A DNA stretch of 64,000 bases, taken from positions 26,464,981 through 26,528,980 of the forward strand of contig CM042979.1 of assembly GCA_023678885.1 (NCBI GenBank), read 5' to 3'. The notes under the pieces were generated by a model. The model saw only the letters and a program-made list of their open reading frames with translations, ran no database searches and was not told the origin of the DNA. Below are positions 47,892-62,963 of this stretch, piece after piece. The position numbers and the translations under genes are program-made. The stretch's first letter is position 1; each line of letters begins with the position of its first letter. This stretch comes from Pogostemon cablin (Eukaryota > Streptophyta > Magnoliopsida > Lamiales > Lamiaceae).

Positions 47892-48529
47892 AATTAAATT
47901 ATTTTTCAATGATTCATTTGGTAATCTAATTAAAAAGCTTAAGTTTCATTTCCACTGCCCTCGAGAACAATTCAATAAATATTACTAGGTTATTGGTCAA
48001 GTGTTGTGTTTAATTAATTTCTAATTATTATATTCATGTGCTTTCACTTGGGGAACAACTTTTATTTTTCTTTAAGTTTTTCATAATATCTCTTTCCTTT
48101 TCTTCTAACATTTCTTCCAAATGATCGAAAACTGACAAAATTGCAACGCGTAAAATAAGGCAAAAGAATTCAATTCATACAAATGGCAACACATTTTTTA
48201 TTGTGCTATGCATCTCAAGAAGTATATGTATTAATTATTGCAACAAATTGACCTCCCACATCGAAATGTACATTACGAGGTTGTTATGCCTCATGCTTGA
48301 TAGTTTTGCAACAAGTTTCATTTCCCTCTAGCACAATTAGCGCATAGCGAACTATTCTTTCGCCTTTTACTAAAGAATACAGTGTGCGCGTTGCATTAAG
48401 CAACATACTCCTATTTTTGGAAGGGTTTCTCATATATGGGACGCCCCCAACAATTTAGTTTGAATAATTAAAAAGCCTTTTTAAACGATTTTAAACCAAG
48501 ATACATCATTCAAAATTGAACTTTACGTA
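47098..48529. other. AT-rich spacer with a (TA)16 run
   Basis: No coding region was recognised. A TA microsatellite lies at about 47856-47887. Confidence 0.6.
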
Positions 48530-48537
48530 TATGTAGT

Positions 48538-49166
48538 CAGTGGCGGACCTACACTAGGCCCAGGGGGGCACTAGGCCCCCTTGAAAAATTACAAATAATT
48601 AATATATACGTACGTAGTTATTTTCCTAATATATACCTTTGGCTCAACGGTAGATCAGCCCATCTTCTAGCCATGGGGTATGGGGATCAAACCCATGATG
48701 CCCAAAAATCTATTTTTTTGTTTTTCCTCAATTTCATGCACTTCTTTTTTTCCTGTCTCTTCTTCTTTGTTCTTCCTTTTTTCCCCCTCTTTTTTACTAG
48801 TTCCAATAATATTTACAGTATTATGTTTAAAATTTTATCTTATTTGTGTATTTTATTATAAATTTTCTCATTAATTTATGTATATATTATAATACTGTAA
48901 AAGTATTTCTTCTAAAAGGTTCATATAACTAATCACATGCACTTCAATTGTTTATATTCTGTTATTATTTAGATTTAATTTTTATTTTTAGAGTTTATAA
49001 TATTTAAGTGTATAAATATTGAGTTTATAATATTTAAGTGTATAAATATTGTTAAAATTAATAAGTAAACAGTATTTATGTATACCGTAATTGTTTTAGG
49101 AGACGAACTTTACGACACTATTAAGAAATCGGGCCCCCCTGTCAAAAATTCCTGCGTCCGCCACTG
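48538..49166. mobile_element. hAT-type non-autonomous element
   Basis: The termini are CAGTGGCGGAC and GTCCGCCACTG. An 8-bp TSD TATGTAGT lies at 48530-48537 and 49167-49174. Both are hallmarks of hAT transposons. At 629 bases it is too short for a transposase. It carries a tRNA-like segment (48640-48694). Confidence 0.93.
48640..48694 (+). other. tRNA-like segment (A-box and B-box) in the hAT element
   Basis: TGGCTCAACGGTAGA fits a tRNA A box, and GGGATCAAACCC at about 40 bases distance resembles a B box. This could be a tRNA-derived or SINE fragment captured by the element. No complete cloverleaf is apparent. Confidence 0.4.
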
Positions 49167-49244
49167 TATGTAGTTATATTTTGATTAAAAAGGGATTATA
49201 ATAATAAAACTCATAGTAGTACTAATACAAGTGTTGTGAATTAA

Positions 49245-49599
49245 TGTAAGAATATTTTAACATTCAATGAATTCTCACACAATCTCACTCACGGATTGAT
49301 CAAAGAAGAAAAGAAAACGATAAACACAATCGTTTATAGTGATTTGGCAAATTGCCTACGTTCACTCCTAAGGGAGAAGAAGATCTTATTTATGATGATT
49401 ACAAGTGATGAAGAAAGAAAGAAAACTCGTATATCTTATATGAACCCTAATCTGGACTTATGAACTTATATCAAGGGTTGCATACTGACGTATCTAGCCT
49501 CTAATATATATAGAGTAGCAACTAGGTAACTTTCAAAGCAAGTAGCTCATCAATGTCCAAGCCCGCTATCATAATTGATTATGATAGCACATTCTTACA
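49245..49599 (-). mobile_element. Probable solo LTR of a copia element
   Basis: 355 bases bounded by TGTAAGAAT and ATTCTTACA. The interior (AATCTCACTCACGGATTGAT, TATAGTGATTTGGCAAATTG) parallels the copia-1 LTR, so it is a relative of that family. No TSD was found. Confidence 0.6.
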
Positions 49600-49655
49600 C
49601 CAACACTCGATCATAGACCTTAATCTTGTATGTTGATCATCTAACCTCTATATTA

Positions 49656-49871
49656 TGAAACTTAAGCAAGATCTTGAAATTCTTCTCAAGCTCTCACACA
49701 CTCAATCTTTGGATCACTCTCTAATTCACTCACGGATTGATTGATAATCGAAACGTAATGAAAACAAGATGAACACGAAGATGTATAGTGGTTCGGCTAT
49801 GCCTACATCCATTTTCTCAAAGATGAGCTTTCACTATATGATGATAACAACATACCACTTAAGGAAGATGA
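49656..49871 (-). repeat. Copia-1 3' LTR, part left of the MULE (copy B)
   Basis: Starts TGAAACTTAAGCAAG and ends in GGAAGATGA, the left TSD copy. Matches 12285-12498 and 62304-62517. Confidence 0.9.
49863..49871. repeat. MULE target-site duplication, left
   Basis: GGAAGATGA; the second copy is at 57779-57787. The intact LTR at 62304-62896 has this 9-mer once, which proves the insertion. Confidence 0.93.
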
Positions 49872-50515
49872 GAGTAAAAATCATTTTTGGTCCCGTAACT
49901 ATATGAATTTTTGATTCTGTCCAAAAAAATATAAGATTTTAAATTTCGTACCGTAACTCTTGAAATTGGCCAATTTTGGTCCCAAAGTCGCTGGAACTCT
50001 AATTTCAGGCCCGGAATTCGCACCGTGCACCGCGCGTGATCACTTATTCCGGCAGCTAAATCCTACGTGGCAATTCACATTAACATGGGCCAATGAAAAA
50101 TACACATCACTCTCTACCACAAAATTTAATTCTATTTTCCACATGATATATAAAATTTACAGCAACGAACAGCGATGGACGGCGGCGGATCTGCAGCGGC
50201 GAACTGTCGGTGAGTGGGTGCAGTGGTGGGTCGTCGAGGCTGAGTGGTCGACGGTGGCTGGATGATGGGCTAATCCGTGGAGATGACGGCCGGTTGCAGT
50301 TGGCGAGAAGATGAGCAAAAGTGTTTCTTCCGGCGAAGGGGCTGCTTTTTCTTTTTCGCGGCGGAAGGGTGATGTGGTTTCTGGCCGGTGGAGTTCGCGA
50401 CTCCGGCGGCAGCGAGTAGGAGACACCGTCAATAGGAATGGCTGTGGCGGTTCCGCGGGAGTTTCCAGCGGTGAAGGCGGTGTCGATTCGTGATTTACAG
50501 CAACAAGAAGGGGGC

Positions 50516-50584
50516 GAAGGATCAAGTAGTTGGCCATGTCTTCATCTTTTTCCGTGCTCGATGAAATTCCGCTGGAAGTAGTCG
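50516..50584 (-). pseudogene. Inverted ZAT5-like partial copy (copy B)
   Basis: Same as 523-591. Pairs with 50896-50964. Confidence 0.9.
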
Positions 50585-50762
50585 TATGTGTATACACACA
50601 TACTCACACTTTATATATACATTTATATATGTGTGTATATCAGTATATGTATGTATATATATATTTGTGTATGTACATCAGCTACCAATTCACACTTTCT
50701 CTCATCACTCTTCTTCACTTTCTCACGCTTCCACTCACTGCAAATTAAGTCTGCTCTCCACG

Positions 50763-50973
50763 ATGAATTTCGAAATCATGGAGGAATTCGGCGATCAGAT
50801 CATCGTCAAAGGCAAGTGGACCAAGCGCCTGAGGCCGTCCTCCTCCACCTCCTCCAGTGGCGCCGATTTCAATTATAATTCTTCGGTCTCGTCTCCGACT
50901 ACTTCCAGTGGAATTTCATCGAGCACCGAAGAAGATGAAGACATGGCCAACTGCTTGATCCTTCTCGCCAGGG
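50763..50973 (+). pseudogene. Captured ZAT5-like 5' fragment (copy B)
   Basis: Same reading frame as 770-980, ending ...EDMANCLILLAR before the CACTA. The frame continues at 57501-57553. No substitutions from copy A were noticed in the coding part. Confidence 0.8.
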
Positions 50974-52043
50974 CTCTACAAAAAAAGCTTTGATTAGAGA
51001 CGGTAAAATAACCATCTCTAATAGAGACGGTTTTTTGAATTAGAGACAGCATTTTTCTTTGACCACTGATCAATAATAACAAATTTACTTTTGAGACGGT
51101 ATTAGAGATGGTTTAAAGTTGAGACGGTATTAGAGACGGTTTTTACCGTCTCAATTAGAGACGGTTTTTTATCGTCTCTAATTAGAGACGATTTTGATTT
51201 GAGACAGTATTAGGGACGGTTTTGGAGACGAAAGTATCGGCAAATCGGATCGGGTAATTTAGAGATGACTTTTAACCGTTTTAATTTTGAGACGGATACA
51301 AACCGTCTCTTTTTGAAACGATATTAGAGACGGGTTTAATTTGAGACGGAATTAGAGATGGTTTTCTGCCGTCTCAATTAGAGATGGTTTATTGCCGTCT
51401 CTATTTGAGACGATTTTGGAGACGGATAGTGTCGGTAGGCCAAAGAATCGGATCGATTAATTTAGAGACGGCTTTTTACCGTCTCAATTTGAGACGGTTT
51501 CAATTTGAGACGGTATTATAGACAGTTTTTTGCTCTCTCTAACCTTTAAATTTATCAAAATGAACGGATTGAGGTTTGAATCATGTCACCATGCCACTAC
51601 TAAGCCTCGAGACCACCGGACCATCATCATATTATGAAATTATGTATAAAATATAAATAAACTTTTTCAAAATTTAAATAAATATGTTTAAATTAATTTA
51701 AATACAAAGTAAACTCTTTCAAAATTTAAATAAATATAAGTAAAAAAAGTAAACTTTAAGTACAAAGAAAACTCTGACAAAATTTAAATAAATTTAAAAA
51801 TTGTAGTAATATGTTTATATAATTACCCTTTAGAGTAATATTTATATCATGTTGATTAATATGTGCTTTTTGGTATCATATAAACACAACAAATAATATT
51901 AAATTAAAATGACTCTTAATTTTTTATAATATAAATTAAAGTCCCGTGAAGAAAATATATTAGCATTTGTCTTTTGTATTATATAGCATATATGAATTTT
52001 AAATTCGAAGTAGTAAAATGATTAAGTGCAAATTATTAATTAA

Positions 52044-52272
52044 GGCAAAGCCGTGCGCCCACCGTGCGCCATACCCTTTAGTATTAAATTGTATACCCTT
52101 TAGTATAAAGATGTGTACCCTTTATTTTTTGAAAAAATAAAAAATATTTATGAAAAGTGTATACCTTTTAGAACAAAATGATATACCCTTATTAATTAAA
52201 ATGTATATCCTTTAGAACAAAATGATGTACCCTTACAAATTTTGTGCACCAGGGGATATAAGAGACCAATTC
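52044..52272. mobile_element. Short MITE with GTGCGCC terminus (copy B)
   Basis: Identical by eye to 2051-2279, with ATTAATTAA on both sides. Confidence 0.55.
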
Positions 52273-52707
52273 ATTAATTAAATTAACATAAAAGATTATA
52301 ACTGCAAAACTAATATATTAGACGAAGTGCAAAACGATTAAGAGTAACAAAAAAGATTAAGTGAAAATTATTACTTAAACTAACAGATTAAATGTTCAAC
52401 GATTATCTACAAAATCATTAATAAAATAACATATAGTATCATAGCTATATATGTGTCATACTGTGTAACAATTCTTACATTAATTAATATGTATATATAG
52501 AATAAAAGCTTGACTTGAGGTTTTAGTTTTGCATGGAGTTAAAGTGTAATATTATTTATTGTGTGATAAATAGAATAATTTTAATTATATAATTAAATTA
52601 TATAATTAAATTATATACTCACTCTGTCCCCTTGTAAGGTAATAATTTTCTTTTTGCCAGTGGATTAAGGATTAAGATAATTTAATATATTATGGATTGG
52701 GGATATA

Positions 52708-54529
<1,822 letters not shown>

Positions 54530-54756
54530 ATAATATTTTAATGTATAATAAGTAGTTATTTTAGTGTGTATAGTCAGCCCATATGTAATGGATTGGATAT
54601 AATAATAATTTTTTGTGAGTCACATCAATTTCAAAAGTAAACAAATACTTTGTAATGAATGGATTAAAAAAATTGATATGTATTGAAGGGTGGAGGGATT
54701 AATATATTTTAAATGTATGTAATATAAAATTAAGGGCTAATTAATATTAAATATTA

Positions 54757-54800
<44 letters not shown>

Positions 54801-54894
54801 CTAATTGCGAAAACACTACCTTAAATAATCTTTTAAAAATATGATGTATTGCGATGTGGTTAATTGTTGTATTTTTTATATTTTATTTTAATAT

Positions 54895-54960
<66 letters not shown>

Positions 54961-55385
54961 CTTTCTATTTTTATTTTTTATTATTATATATTAATATTTA
55001 TGATTATATCACTATTATATATTACCAAAATATTTATTCTTATCTAGAAAATTGATAAGTCTTTATTTAATTAATTATTCCAAATAGATAATTATTTAAA
55101 TATTATAATATATATGGAATAATAAATGAGATTGTCACCTTTTTTATATGTAATTTTAAAAATTATATTACTCCTTTCATTCATTATAAAATTACACTTA
55201 AAAATTAATTACTATAAAATTTTGTATGTAATTACCATAAATCTTCAATTATAAATATAATAATGACTATAAAAATATTTATTTAACATAAATGTTATAT
55301 TATTTATTATTATATATAAAGTTTAGTTATTTAATTTTATAAATTTAAAATAAAGTAATAAAAATATCATATAACACATGAGGCA

Positions 55386-55463
<78 letters not shown>

Positions 55464-56339
55464 AATTATATATATTAGTGATTTAACTATAAATATTTAA
55501 TTAATATAAACACGTGTTCATAAAAATAATATATATTGCTAAATTAATTTATCTTATTAATTTAAGATAAAGTAAATTTATGAATCCATGTAGCACATGG
55601 AGGAAAAAAACTAGCATATATACTCCCTCCGTCCCGGAGAAATTGATGCCTTTTTTTGGGCACAGAGATTAAGGAGTATAATAATTTAACGTAAATTAAA
55701 GTGAGAGAAATAATGTTTAATGTGTAGTGGGTAGTTGTATTAGTGGTGAGTGTGATGTGTGTGTGGACCCATGTAAATAAATAAATTATTTTTGTGTGGG
55801 TTTCATATCTTTAAAAAGAAAATATGATAATTTCTGTGGGACAATCCAAAAAGAAAAGTGTGTCAATATCTTTGGGACGAAGGGAGTATATTATAGGAAA
55901 ACTTTTTTTTGCCTACGTGTCGTCTTTAGAGCTCTCTAAAATAATATGTAATTTTCATATTTTTTTATTTTTAAATATTCTATATAACTATTGAACGAAT
56001 ATATAATATAATGTATGTTCTCTTGTGAGACTGGTATATGAGAGACTGGTTTTGAGATAAGTGGATCCATTGTTAAAGTATAGTAGTAATATAGGTAAAG
56101 TATGATTATTAATAGTTAAAATATATTTGTAGTTAATCATATTATAACATACTTTAATTCATTAATTATCATACTTAAAAAAATATTCTTTAGCTACGAA
56201 TTAATATAGTATTATTCGTTTTCAACGATTAATAGAAAAGATTAAGTGCAAACTATTATTTAAATTAAAATAGTTTAAGGGTACAATGATTATCTATAAA
56301 TATTAACAAAATAATATAAATTATCATAACTATATATGT
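54530..56339. repeat. Tandem duplication unit 2 (copy B)
   Basis: Counterpart of 4585-6304. The TA arrays are much longer here: 54898-54958 (61 bases against 29) and 55390-55461 (about 72 against 29). Confidence 0.95.
55623..55886. mobile_element. Stowaway-type MITE (unit 2, copy B)
   Basis: Counterpart of 5588-5851, with one change in the right terminus (GGGACGAAGGGAG). Confidence 0.9.
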
Positions 56340-56543
56340 ATTATATAAACTGAGCGTGACAACTGTAAAATATTTAATATGTATATATTCATTATAAAAT
56401 ATTAACATGCGTCTTTCAGTTTTGCATGAAATTAAAGTGTAGTTTATTTTTGTGGGATAGATTGAGTAATTTTATTTATACAATTAAATTATAATATATT
56501 TTAAATGTATATAATATAAAATTAAAAGCTACTAAATATTAAC

Positions 56544-56609
<66 letters not shown>

Positions 56610-57500
56610 CTCAAACGACACCTACAAAATACTTTAGATTTTAATAATTAAAATGTATTATAACTATTATGAATGAATATATAATGTATACATATAGTGG
56701 ATTATATATATATATATATATATAATGTAATAAATACATAATAAGAATTACTCCTAGCAAAAGTGGCACACATAATAACCATAAGGGCTCCCAATGCCTA
56801 CAAGTCCAGGTTCAAACCCTCTTGAGGGCTTGAAAATACAATATTCCACAAAATCAAAAAATATATAAATTCTAGTGGGAAAAAAAGAAAGATGATGGCT
56901 GGTCTGGTGGTTCTCCCAATGCCTACAAGTCCAGGTTCAAACCCTCAGGGCTTAAAAATATAATATTCCACAAAATCAAAAAATATATAAATTCTAGTGG
57001 TAAAAAAGAAAGATGGTGGCTGGTCTGGTGGTTCGAGATGAGCCGGGCCATGGTAGCTCTGGTTCGAACCTGGACCAACATTTTGGCATAGCTAATAATT
57101 AGAGAGGGTTTTAAAGATGGAAAAAAACCGTCTCTAATTGAGACGGAAAAAAGTCATTTCTAATACCGTTTCAAAATTGAGATGGCTAAACACCGTCTCT
57201 AATACTGTCTCTAAATTTTCTAGCCAACTCTCCGGCTGTTAGCACAATTATAGACGGTTTCCAAAATCATCTCAAATGGAGACGACAACAAACTGTCTCA
57301 AATACCGTTTAAAAAATAACCGAACTGGTCCGGTTTAGAACCGTCGCAAATACCATCTCAAAATAAAACCATCTCTAATTCTGTCTTTATTCTAGCTACG
57401 CACAAATTGTAGACAACCATAAAATCATATCAAAAACTGTCTCAAAGCATTAAAAGTTGTCTCTAAAACCGTCTCTATTCATCACTTTTTTGTAGTGGGG

Positions 57501-57553
57501 GTGGTTTCTCGGAGGAGGAAATCAAGCCATTGTGGCACAAATTCAGTAGCTAG
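57501..57553 (+). pseudogene. Continuation of the captured ZAT5-like frame (copy B)
   Basis: Same as 7482-7534. Confidence 0.7.
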
Positions 57554-57778
57554 AAATTCACAAAAATGGTGACCACCACCAGCAGGAAAGTAGGCATCTA
57601 CGTTTACGAGTGATCATGTGAGGCGCACGTGCAAATTTCCGATCAAAAACTAATTTCCGGCAATTTTGTGATCAAAATTTGCCCAATTCAGGAGTTATGG
57701 GACCAAATTAAAAATTTTATTTTTTTGGGACGGAATCAAAAATTTTCTATAGTTACGGACTAAAAATGATTTTAACTC

Positions 57779-58162
57779 GGAAGATGATGAAGAACTTATG
57801 CACATAAACCCTAATATGCTTTCTTATCTAATGAACTGATGTGTTGCTGCTAATTGTGATTCAAACTACTATTCATAATGCTTATATGAACACCAGCAAT
57901 CCAATTGATGCATCTGCATATTGGAATCTCACGTGGGAAGTTTCTAACTAGCTCAACAACTAACCACCTAACTAATTTGATTCCTTTCCAATCTATGGTT
58001 GAGATTGATTCTCAATCCAATGGTTCTTATACTTCATGCTGCTGCCTTTTGTTGATCCTTATCAACACTTCATCAAACAATCACCATCCTCCACCTGTCT
58101 TGATTGTATAAGATCACACACACACACACACACACAATGCATGCATGCATGTCTATAATACA
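57779..58162 (-). repeat. Copia-1 3' LTR, part right of the MULE (copy B)
   Basis: Begins with the right TSD copy GGAAGATGA and ends ATAATACA. Confidence 0.9.
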
Positions 58163-58268
58163 ACGATACTCCACCTTAGACTGCATCATCACAAGTTGTA
58201 GTCTCCTCCACCTTGTTGCTATTTAAGGTTGCAGCCACCTTTTCTTTCTTTCTTACTTAATTCAGATA

Positions 58269-59779
58269 AATAAATTGCTTACACAGCTCATACTTCTGAA
58301 CTGGTAAGGCTTTAGTGAACATGTCAGCCAGATTTTCTGTAGTTTTGATCTTCTTGACAACTACTACTTCCTCCTCTATCATGTCCCTTATAAAATATAA
58401 CCTTACATCAATGTGCTTGGTCCTTTAATGGTACCCCTAATGCTTAGAGAGATGCACTGCACTCTGATTATCACAATGCACTTCAATCCCTTCTTACTGG
58501 ATACCAAACTCACTTAGTATTCCAATCAGCCAGACTTCCTCTTTGATTGCTTCTGTAAGAGCAACAAACTCTACTTCTGTAGTTGATAAAGCTACTATAT
58601 GTTGATGTGTTGCCTTCTAACTTACTGCAGTACCAAAAAAATTGAATACATATCCAGTAAGTGACTTCCTAGTATCAAGATTTGCAGCATAATCAGCATC
58701 AACATATCCAACTACTACCTTATTCTATGTTGCCATTTTTTTGAAATTTTAAACCTATTGTGATTGTTTCTTTCACATATCTGAGTGCCCACTTCACTAA
58801 ATCCCAATGTAGTAGGCCTAGATTGCTCATAAACCTACTAATCATGCTCATCACATAAGCTAAGTTTGGCCTGCAACATACCATAGCATACATCAAATTG
58901 CTAATAGCACTTGCATAAGGTATGTTGCTCATTTCTATCTTCTCTTTATCTATTTGAGGAGCTTAAAGTAATGATAGATTCATACCTTGCTTTGCTGGTG
59001 TTGTTAATGTCTTACTAAGATTCATATTGTACCTCTTTAGAACTTTGTCCAAGTATGATTCTTAGAACAATTTTAACTCACCAGCTAATCTGTCTCTTTT
59101 AATCTGCATGCCAAGGATCATCTTAGCTTCTCCTAGATCCTTCATATCACACTCCTGCTTAAGTATTTCGTTTACTTCATCTATACCAGCTTGATCCTTA
59201 CAAGCTATAAGGATATCATCAACATACAGAAGTATGTATAACACCCTTCCTTGAATCTAACATACACACAGCTGTCATGTAAGCTCCTACTGAATTCATT
59301 TGATGTAATGTAATCATAAAACTTCAAATACCACTGCCTTGGGCTCTGCTTCAACCCATAAAATGATTTCAAAAGTAAGTAGGCCTTGTTATCAACATCT
59401 TCAACACTTACACCCTCAGGAATCTTCATGTAAATGTCTTCTTCCAAGTTTCCATGTAAGAATGTTGTAGTGACATCTATCTAATGCAATTTAAGATCAA
59501 ATTGAGTCAGTAAAGCTAACAGTATCCTAATGGAACAATGCTTAACAATAGGAGAGAATATTTCATTATAATACACTCCTTCCTTTTGTGAAAAACCCCT
59601 TGCCACAAGCATTGCCTTGTATCCTTTACCTCCTTCTTTGCTTGTAACAGTCTTCTTCTTGTAAATCCATTTACAACTTACTAACTTCTTATTCTTTGGT
59701 CTTTCAACAATCTGTCAAGTCTTATTCTTATATAATGACAGTAGCTCTTCTTCCATAGCAATTATCCATTTGCTATTCT
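58269..59779 (-). pseudogene. Copia-1 reverse transcriptase and RNase H (copy B)
   Basis: Same content and stops as 8250-9760. One substitution was noted near 58621. Confidence 0.85.
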
Positions 59780-60004
59780 CACTTCTTGATATAGCTTCTT
59801 CATATGATCTTGGCTCGTAACTGTCTATATCAGATGCAACCAACAGTGCATATGATACTATATCAGCCTCCATATATCTTACTGAAGCTTTTATCTGTCT
59901 TCTTAGCCTATCTATTGATAAGTACTCAAATCTTACCTTGAACTTGATGAGCCAGGTGAGCTTGCTTCCTTACTTTGATTAGCACTGTTATTCTGTTCAT
60001 TATC

Positions 60005-61249
60005 TTATTGTACTTCCTTTCTTGCTTCCTCCACCTGAGACTCAGAAGTATCTGTAGTGATTGATACTACTGAATTCCTTTCAACCAATAGCATCTTCTT
60101 TTCATTGAATGTTACATCTCTGCTAACAATGAACTTGTTAGCTTCATAACACCACAACCTGTATCCTTTAACTTCTTTGGGGTATCCAACCATTACACAT
60201 TTCACTGCTCTTGGTTCCAACTTATCTTGCTTCACATGAGAGTATACTTGATAACCTATTACTCTCAAATGACTGTAATTTGGAGCCTTTCCAGACTAAA
60301 TCTCTTTAGGTGGTTTAAATTTTAAGGCTCTTGATGGGCATAAGTTGATCAGATAGGCTGCTGTAGTCACAAGTTCACCCCAAAATCCTTTTGTAAATCC
60401 TCCACTACTCAGCATATATCTAACTCTCTCAAGTAGTGTTTGATTCATCCTTTCTACAACCCTATTTTGTTGAGGAGTTCCAAGTGTAGTCTTGTGCCTC
60501 TTAATTCCTTGCTCTCTCCAGAAGGTATTAAACTCTTCTGAAATAAAATCAAGTCCATTATCTGATCTCAAGCATTTCAACTTCTTTCCTGTTTGATTCT
60601 CCACCTCAGCAAGTCATTCCTTAAATGCAGCAAATACCTGATCCTTTGATTTTAGGATTTTTACCCATACCTTTCTAGAATAATTATCTATAAAGGATAT
60701 GAAATATCTTCCTCCTCCCATGGTTGGGTTTCTTGATGGTCCCCATAGGTCTTTATGAACATACTGAAGCTTCTCTAATGAAGTATGTTCTCCAGAACCA
60801 AATTTCAACCTCTTTGCCTTACTTAGGATACAATCTTCACATTGATCACACTTATAGGTTGAACTTATCTCTAATAGCTTCTGCCTTACTAGCTCTTGTA
60901 ACCCCCTCTCACTTACATGAGCTAGTCTTCCATGCCACAGATGAACATCTTCTTGATCTTATGAAGTGTTCAACTATCCAGAGACTACTGATCCTTCAAG
61001 AAAGTAAAGATCAGAGCTCTTAACACCTTTCATCACCACTGAATTTCCTTTTATAATGGTGAGTATACCTCCTTTCAGGTTGCATTCACATCCTTGAGTA
61101 TCCAACATTCCCAAGGATATCAAGTTCCTTCTTAATCCTGGTACATATCTTACATTTGTAAGCAGCTTAATGGTTCCATCAAACATTCTAAATTTGATAG
61201 AACCAATCCCTTCAATCTTGATGGCCTGATCATTGCCTAACAAGACCAA
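60005..61249 (-). pseudogene. Copia-1 protease tail and integrase (copy B)
   Basis: Same content and stops as 9986-11230. Differs by one residue (NLCPSRAL). Confidence 0.88.
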
Positions 61250-61270
61250 TCATTCATTATATGGTTTCAA

Positions 61271-62239
61271 TTATGTAAACCAATCCTTAACTGATGTCAT
61301 GTGAAATGTGCAACCTGAATCTAATACCCACTGATCTGACACATGACCAGAAACAACAACCAAATCTTCAATATAATCTTGATCCTTATTATCTTTATTT
61401 TCAGTTACCTGATTTGCATGAATTATGTGGTTTCCACCATTTTCTGCAATCTTTCTTGCCACCATAGCTTTCCACTTATGACATTGCTTCTTAAAATGGC
61501 CAAGCTTATTGCAATGGAAGCAATTATTGTTCTCTTCATCTGTTGGTGTGATCTGATTTCCCCTTTCTTGTTTCTTCTTATCAGCACCAGCCTTCTTATC
61601 ATTCTTGTTCCACTTATTCTGTTTATTGGCTACAAGACCTTCCCCTGCAATTGTGCTATCTGATATCTTGTGAAGCACCTTTGCTTTTATTGCAATCAGC
61701 ACTTGTTCCAGGGTGATTGATTCAACATTCCCATACAAGAGTATATCTCTCAATCCTTCAAAAGATTTAGGAAGAGCTGACATTAGTATCACAGCCTTAT
61801 CTTCACTTGACAGAGCTATATCAATGTTTTCCAAATTATCTATAATCTTATTGAAATCATCTAATTGACTTAAAATAAACTTATCTTCTGATACTCTGAA
61901 GGAATAGAGCTTCTACTTTGTATACAGCCGGTTTGCCAAAGTCTTCACCATGTAAAGATCTTCAAGCTTCTTCCAAATGTCTCTTGCAGTTGCTTCTTTT
62001 GAAACTTCTCTTAAAGCTTTGTCACCTAGGCATAGAATGATTGCAGTTCTGGCCTTTAATTATTAATCTAGATCTGCAGCTTGTGCAACTGTATCAACAA
62101 CAGCTGCTTGATTTTTTGGAAGTGGTTTAATAGCATCAGCAAAGCCTTGTTGGATCAGTATGGCCTCCATCTTCATCCTCCACACACTGAAATAAATTTT
62201 CTTTGTGAACTTCTCCACATCAAACTTGGTTGTCACCAT
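61271..62239 (-). pseudogene. Copia-1 gag with zinc knuckle and protease site (copy B)
   Basis: Same content and stops as 11252-12220. Confidence 0.88.
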
Positions 62240-62303
62240 AATTCTTCCCTCTGATCTGATAACTTGTGGTTGCTCTCTTTTCCACAGACGGCACCACTTC
62301 TTA

Positions 62304-62896
62304 TGAAACTTAAGCAAGATCTTGAAGTTCCTCTCAAGCTCTCACACACTCAATCTTTGGATCACTCTCTAATTCACTCACGGATTGATTGATAATCGAA
62401 ACGTAATAAAAACAAGATGAACACAAAGATGTATAGTGGTTCGGCTATGCCTACATCCACTTTCTTAAGGAAGAACTTTCACTATATGATGACAACAACA
62501 TACAACTTAAGGAAGATGATGAAGAACTTATGCACATAAATCCTAATGTGCTTTCTTATCTAATGAACTGATGTGTCGCTACTAATTGTGCTTCAAACTG
62601 TTGTTCATAATGCTTATATGAACACCAGCAATCCAACTGATGCATCTGCAGATTGAAATCTCACGTGGGAAGTTCCTAGCTAGCTCAACAACTAACCAAC
62701 TAACCACCTAACTAATTTAATTCCTTTCCAATCTATGGTTGAGATTGATTCTCAATCCAATGGTTCTTATACTTTATGCAGCGGCCTTTTTTTTATCCTT
62801 ATCAACACTTCATCAACCAATCACTATCCTCCACCTGTCTTGATTGTATAAGATCACACACACACACACAATGCATACATGCATGTCTATAATACA
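62304..62896 (-). repeat. Copia-1 5' LTR (copy B)
   Basis: Same as 12285-12877. Uninterrupted, so it shows the pre-insertion site of the MULE. Confidence 0.88.
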
Positions 62897-62963
62897 ATAC
62901 TCTATCTTCCACGTGTTGTATTGCTGACTCAACATAGCAAGCGTCACCTTTCAACAACTAGTT

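Noticed and set aside
48673..48874. Two Phe-rich overlapping ORFs
   Set aside because: They lie inside the hAT element in a pyrimidine-rich tract; no domain.
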